From positions 22,313 through 86,312 of the forward strand of contig NZ_CDDD01000069.1 in the NCBI RefSeq assembly GCF_000820165.1: a DNA stretch of 64,000 nt. The letters are read 5' to 3'. Under the pieces are notes generated by a model, which saw only the letters and a program-made list of their open reading frames with translations, made no database searches and was not told where the DNA came from. The DNA is from Aeromonas taiwanensis. Lineage in GTDB: Bacteria; Pseudomonadota; Gammaproteobacteria; Enterobacterales; Aeromonadaceae. Made by a program: the position numbers and the translations under genes. Numbering within the stretch: position 1 is the stretch's first letter; every line of letters begins with the position of its first letter. Below are positions 62,063-64,000 of the stretch, piece after piece.

Positions 62063-63313
62063 TTACCAGCGCCCCGCTATGCCGCGATCCTGCCACTGGG
62101 TAGGGTCGAGCAGGTTGAAAGGATCGTCGAGATAGAGCGCGATGCCGAGATCCCTGGCGCGCTGGATGAAACGGGCCAGCAGGGAGTCTCCGGCCATGGC
62201 CTCGATCTCGGACTGCATATGCTGTCCCAGCAGCAGGGATTGCAGCGGCAACCGCTCCAGCAGATCGAACGGCAGGTGCTGGGCGTTGTCCTGCAGCAGG
62301 GCGAGCCTCGCCCCGGCCAGGCTCGCCTGGAGCACCAGGGCGAAGCGATCCGCATGGTTCAGCAGGTTGTCCCGTCGATGGATCACCAGGGTGAGTTCGC
62401 TCGCCGGGCGCCCATGCTGCTCCAGCCAGGCCTTGAGCGGTTCCCAGTGGGGAGCCAGGCCACTTAAGCTCAGCCAGACGGGGAGCATGAACGCCCCCGC
62501 CTCCGCCAGCAGACCGAGCTCTCCCCTCGCCTCCCCCTGCCAACTGCGGATGGTGCGCCTCAGGCCACCCAGTCTGCGCCGGCGTTGTGGCCCCAGATAG
62601 AGCGCCTTGAGCAGGCGCAGCAGATCATCGCTCAGCAAGGGTTTGGCCAGTGCGGCCAGCACGTTGAAGCCCGCATCGTGCAGCAGGCGCCTGGCCCCGT
62701 CGATCAGGGTCTGATCATGGGCGGAGAGCAGCACGATGGGCAGGCCGCTGTGGCGATACTGGGGGTGGCTCATCAACAGACTGATGGCATCCTGCTCCGC
62801 CAGGCTGAGATCGCAGATAAGCAATCCCACCTCACCCTCTTCCAGCGCCTTGAGGCAACCTTCACCCTCCTGCACCCATGTGCAGGGCAGCCCCAGCGCC
62901 TCTATCTCCTGCTGGATGCAGGCTCCCTGGAAGGGGTGATCCTCGAGCAGCAAGACCTGCAACCGGGAGAGCCAGGTCCGCCACTCCTGCTCCCGCGCCT
63001 GGAGCTCTTCCAGCCAGGGGTCAGAGAGGCGATAGATACCCGCCCCCGGGGTCAGCAACTGCGGCAGGTAGTCGGCACCGGCATGAGAGGCGGGCTCGAA
63101 CAGAGCGATGGCTCCGGTGGCAAACAGCCCCTCCCATTGCCAGCCGGCATCGGGACGGGTGCGGTGCAGACTGGCATAGGCCGGCAAGCCGGCGGCCTTG
63201 ACCGCCTGATAGGAGGCGGCGTCCAGGGCATAGACGCTGACGGGGTGAAACACCGGCTCCTGACTGTCATCAGACTCCAGCAAGGCCAGCAACTCTTCCT
63301 CTGTGATGATCAT
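62063..63313 (-). CDS. Response regulator with degenerate EAL output domain
   Basis: 416 aa. An N-terminal region (about 1-115) of unknown type is followed by a receiver domain (about 118-240) with the acidic pair LLEDH, the phosphorylatable Asp in LLICDLSL, and the Lys in AALAKPLL. The last 160 residues follow the EAL fold, but TLVIHRRDN replaces the glutamate motif, LALLQDN replaces LALDDFG, and ALYLDDPFN replaces the VAEGVET motif, so it should be inactive as a phosphodiesterase. It lies one base from the next (kinase) gene. Confidence 0.85.
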   Translation of the reverse strand: MIITEEELLALLESDDSQEPVFHPVSVYALDAASYQAVKAAGLPAYASLHRTRPDAGWQWEGLFATGAIALFEPASHAGADYLPQLLTPGAGIYRLSDPWLEELQAREQEWRTWLSRLQVLLLEDHPFQGACIQQEIEALGLPCTWVQEGEGCLKALEEGEVGLLICDLSLAEQDAISLLMSHPQYRHSGLPIVLLSAHDQTLIDGARRLLHDAGFNVLAALAKPLLSDDLLRLLKALYLGPQRRRRLGGLRRTIRSWQGEARGELGLLAEAGAFMLPVWLSLSGLAPHWEPLKAWLEQHGRPASELTLVIHRRDNLLNHADRFALVLQASLAGARLALLQDNAQHLPFDLLERLPLQSLLLGQHMQSEIEAMAGDSLLARFIQRARDLGIALYLDDPFNLLDPTQWQDRGIAGRW

Positions 63314-63314
63314 C

Positions 63315-64000
63315 TCATGCTCTCTTGCCCAGTTGTCGGCAGACCTCTTCCACGGTCAGCCGCAACTCTGCTGCTAGGGGGTGTCCGGGGGCCTCCTGCC
63401 AACGGTCGATCACCTGGACCAGCGGGCTGGCCCCCACCATTTTGGCGGCCCCCTTCATCTTGTGTAAAGCCGAATCGAGGGCGGCCTGGTCCCCTTGTGT
63501 CACGCACTGCTCGATGTCCGCCAGCTCCTGGCGAAGCGAGGTCAGGTAAAGCGCAATGAGGGGCGGGGTCAACAGGGGCGACAGGGTCATGACCGCGGTC
63601 GGCAACGCCTGCACCTTGCCATCACTGCGTCGACCACCGAGGGTACGCAGCAAGGTGGCCAGCTCCTTCAGAAGCACGGGCTTGTCCAACCGCCCCTGAC
63701 AACCGCACTCCGCCAGCCGCTGCGCCGCCTGCTCGCTGAGATCGGCGGTGATCACATAGACCGGCAGATGTTGCCAGCGCACATCGGCGCGCAGTTGCCT
63801 GCACAGCTCGGCGCCGTCCATCACCGGCATCTGCAGATCGGTCAGCACCAGATCCACCGTTTCCGAGCGCAGGATGTCGAGGGCCAGGCGGCCGTTGGCA
63901 GCGCTCAGCACCCGTGCCCCCAGCTGACTCAGCTGCATGCTGATCAACACCCGGTTCACCTCGTGATCTTCCACCAGAAGCACCCGCATGCCGGCGCCCG
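63315..64000 (-). CDS. Hybrid sensor kinase, receiver and HPt part (5' end outside window)
   Basis: The visible part holds a receiver domain (LLVEDHEVNR, Asp in VLTDLQMPVMDG, Lys in LDKPVLLKE) and a C-terminal HPt domain with the phosphohistidine in ALHKMKGAAKM. The frame stays open to the window edge; the ATG at 63989 has no Shine-Dalgarno and is preceded in frame by G-A-G, so it is probably an internal Met of a larger hybrid kinase. It would phosphorylate the next protein, the response regulator. Confidence 0.8.
   Translation of the reverse strand, partial: GAGMRVLLVEDHEVNRVLISMQLSQLGARVLSAANGRLALDILRSETVDLVLTDLQMPVMDGAELCRQLRADVRWQHLPVYVITADLSEQAAQRLAECGCQGRLDKPVLLKELATLLRTLGGRRSDGKVQALPTAVMTLSPLLTPPLIALYLTSLRQELADIEQCVTQGDQAALDSALHKMKGAAKMVGASPLVQVIDRWQEAPGHPLAAELRLTVEEVCRQLGKRA

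Noticed and set aside
1..64000. tRNA, rRNA, CRISPR arrays, insertion sequences or prophage genes
   Set aside because: None was seen; gaps are short and hold only the signals listed. A covariance-model scan would be needed to exclude small ncRNAs.

Overview
The window is chromosomal DNA of a GC-rich gammaproteobacterium, almost certainly an Aeromonas. The call rests on E. coli/Vibrio-like synteny (fabG-acpP-fabF-pabC-mltG-tmk-holB-ycfH; letAB-rsmF; lonH-fabA-rmf; uup-rlmKL-zapC-pyrD; prc-proQ-msrC; ccoNOQP-HIS-fnr-uspE-ttcA; rbsDACBKR) and on near-E. coli proteins such as FNR, RMF and FabA. Nearly all genes are core genes. There is no prophage, transposon, CRISPR array, rRNA or tRNA that I can see.

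The main landmark is a chromosome-dimer-resolution site (dif) at 16156-16183. It matches the E. coli dif as I remember it at 25 of 28 positions, with an intact XerD arm and central region. The window therefore spans the replication terminus. Left of dif the housekeeping genes run mostly on +, and right of it mostly on -, so both arms point towards dif. KOPS-like octamers (GGGNAGGG) show the same polarity.

Two unrelated-looking accessory tyrosine recombinases sit here. One (14762-16039) ends 117 bp before dif. The other (6798-7826) is followed within 22 bp by an exact 11-bp copy of the XerD arm and then by a small predicted ribbon-helix-helix protein. Each gene has a perfect long inverted repeat about 50 bp upstream of its start. 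This is the best candidate for an undescribed system: dif-associated recombinase modules, living or relic.

Layout: 1-6510 fatty-acid synthesis, folate, cell-wall and replication genes (+). 6511-8340 recombinase islet 1. 8492-13893 rsmF and the LetAB lipid-transport system (-), with LetA split in two. 14159-16265 SOS gene yebG, recombinase 2 and dif. 16266-18880 lonH and fabA. 18962-38723 a long - strand run: rmf, a GlyGly-CTERM protein, uup, a glutaredoxin-like protein, rlmKL, zapC, pyrD, NAD-glutamate dehydrogenase, DUF2835, pepN, prc, proQ, msrC. 39577-49765 the cbb3 oxidase operon, its assembly genes, fnr (with a perfect FNR box), uspE and ttcA. 49844-52206 two little-known envelope proteins and a glutathione transferase-like protein. 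52451-58329 the complete ribose operon with a readable CRP/promoter/operator layout. 58384-64000 signalling genes: a diguanylate cyclase with a degenerate EAL domain and a periplasmic partner, cobB, an acetyltransferase, a response regulator with a second degenerate EAL domain, and the end of a hybrid histidine kinase cut by the window edge.

Two small genes below 60 codons were found by reading the sequence: rmf (58 aa) and ccoQ (59 aa).
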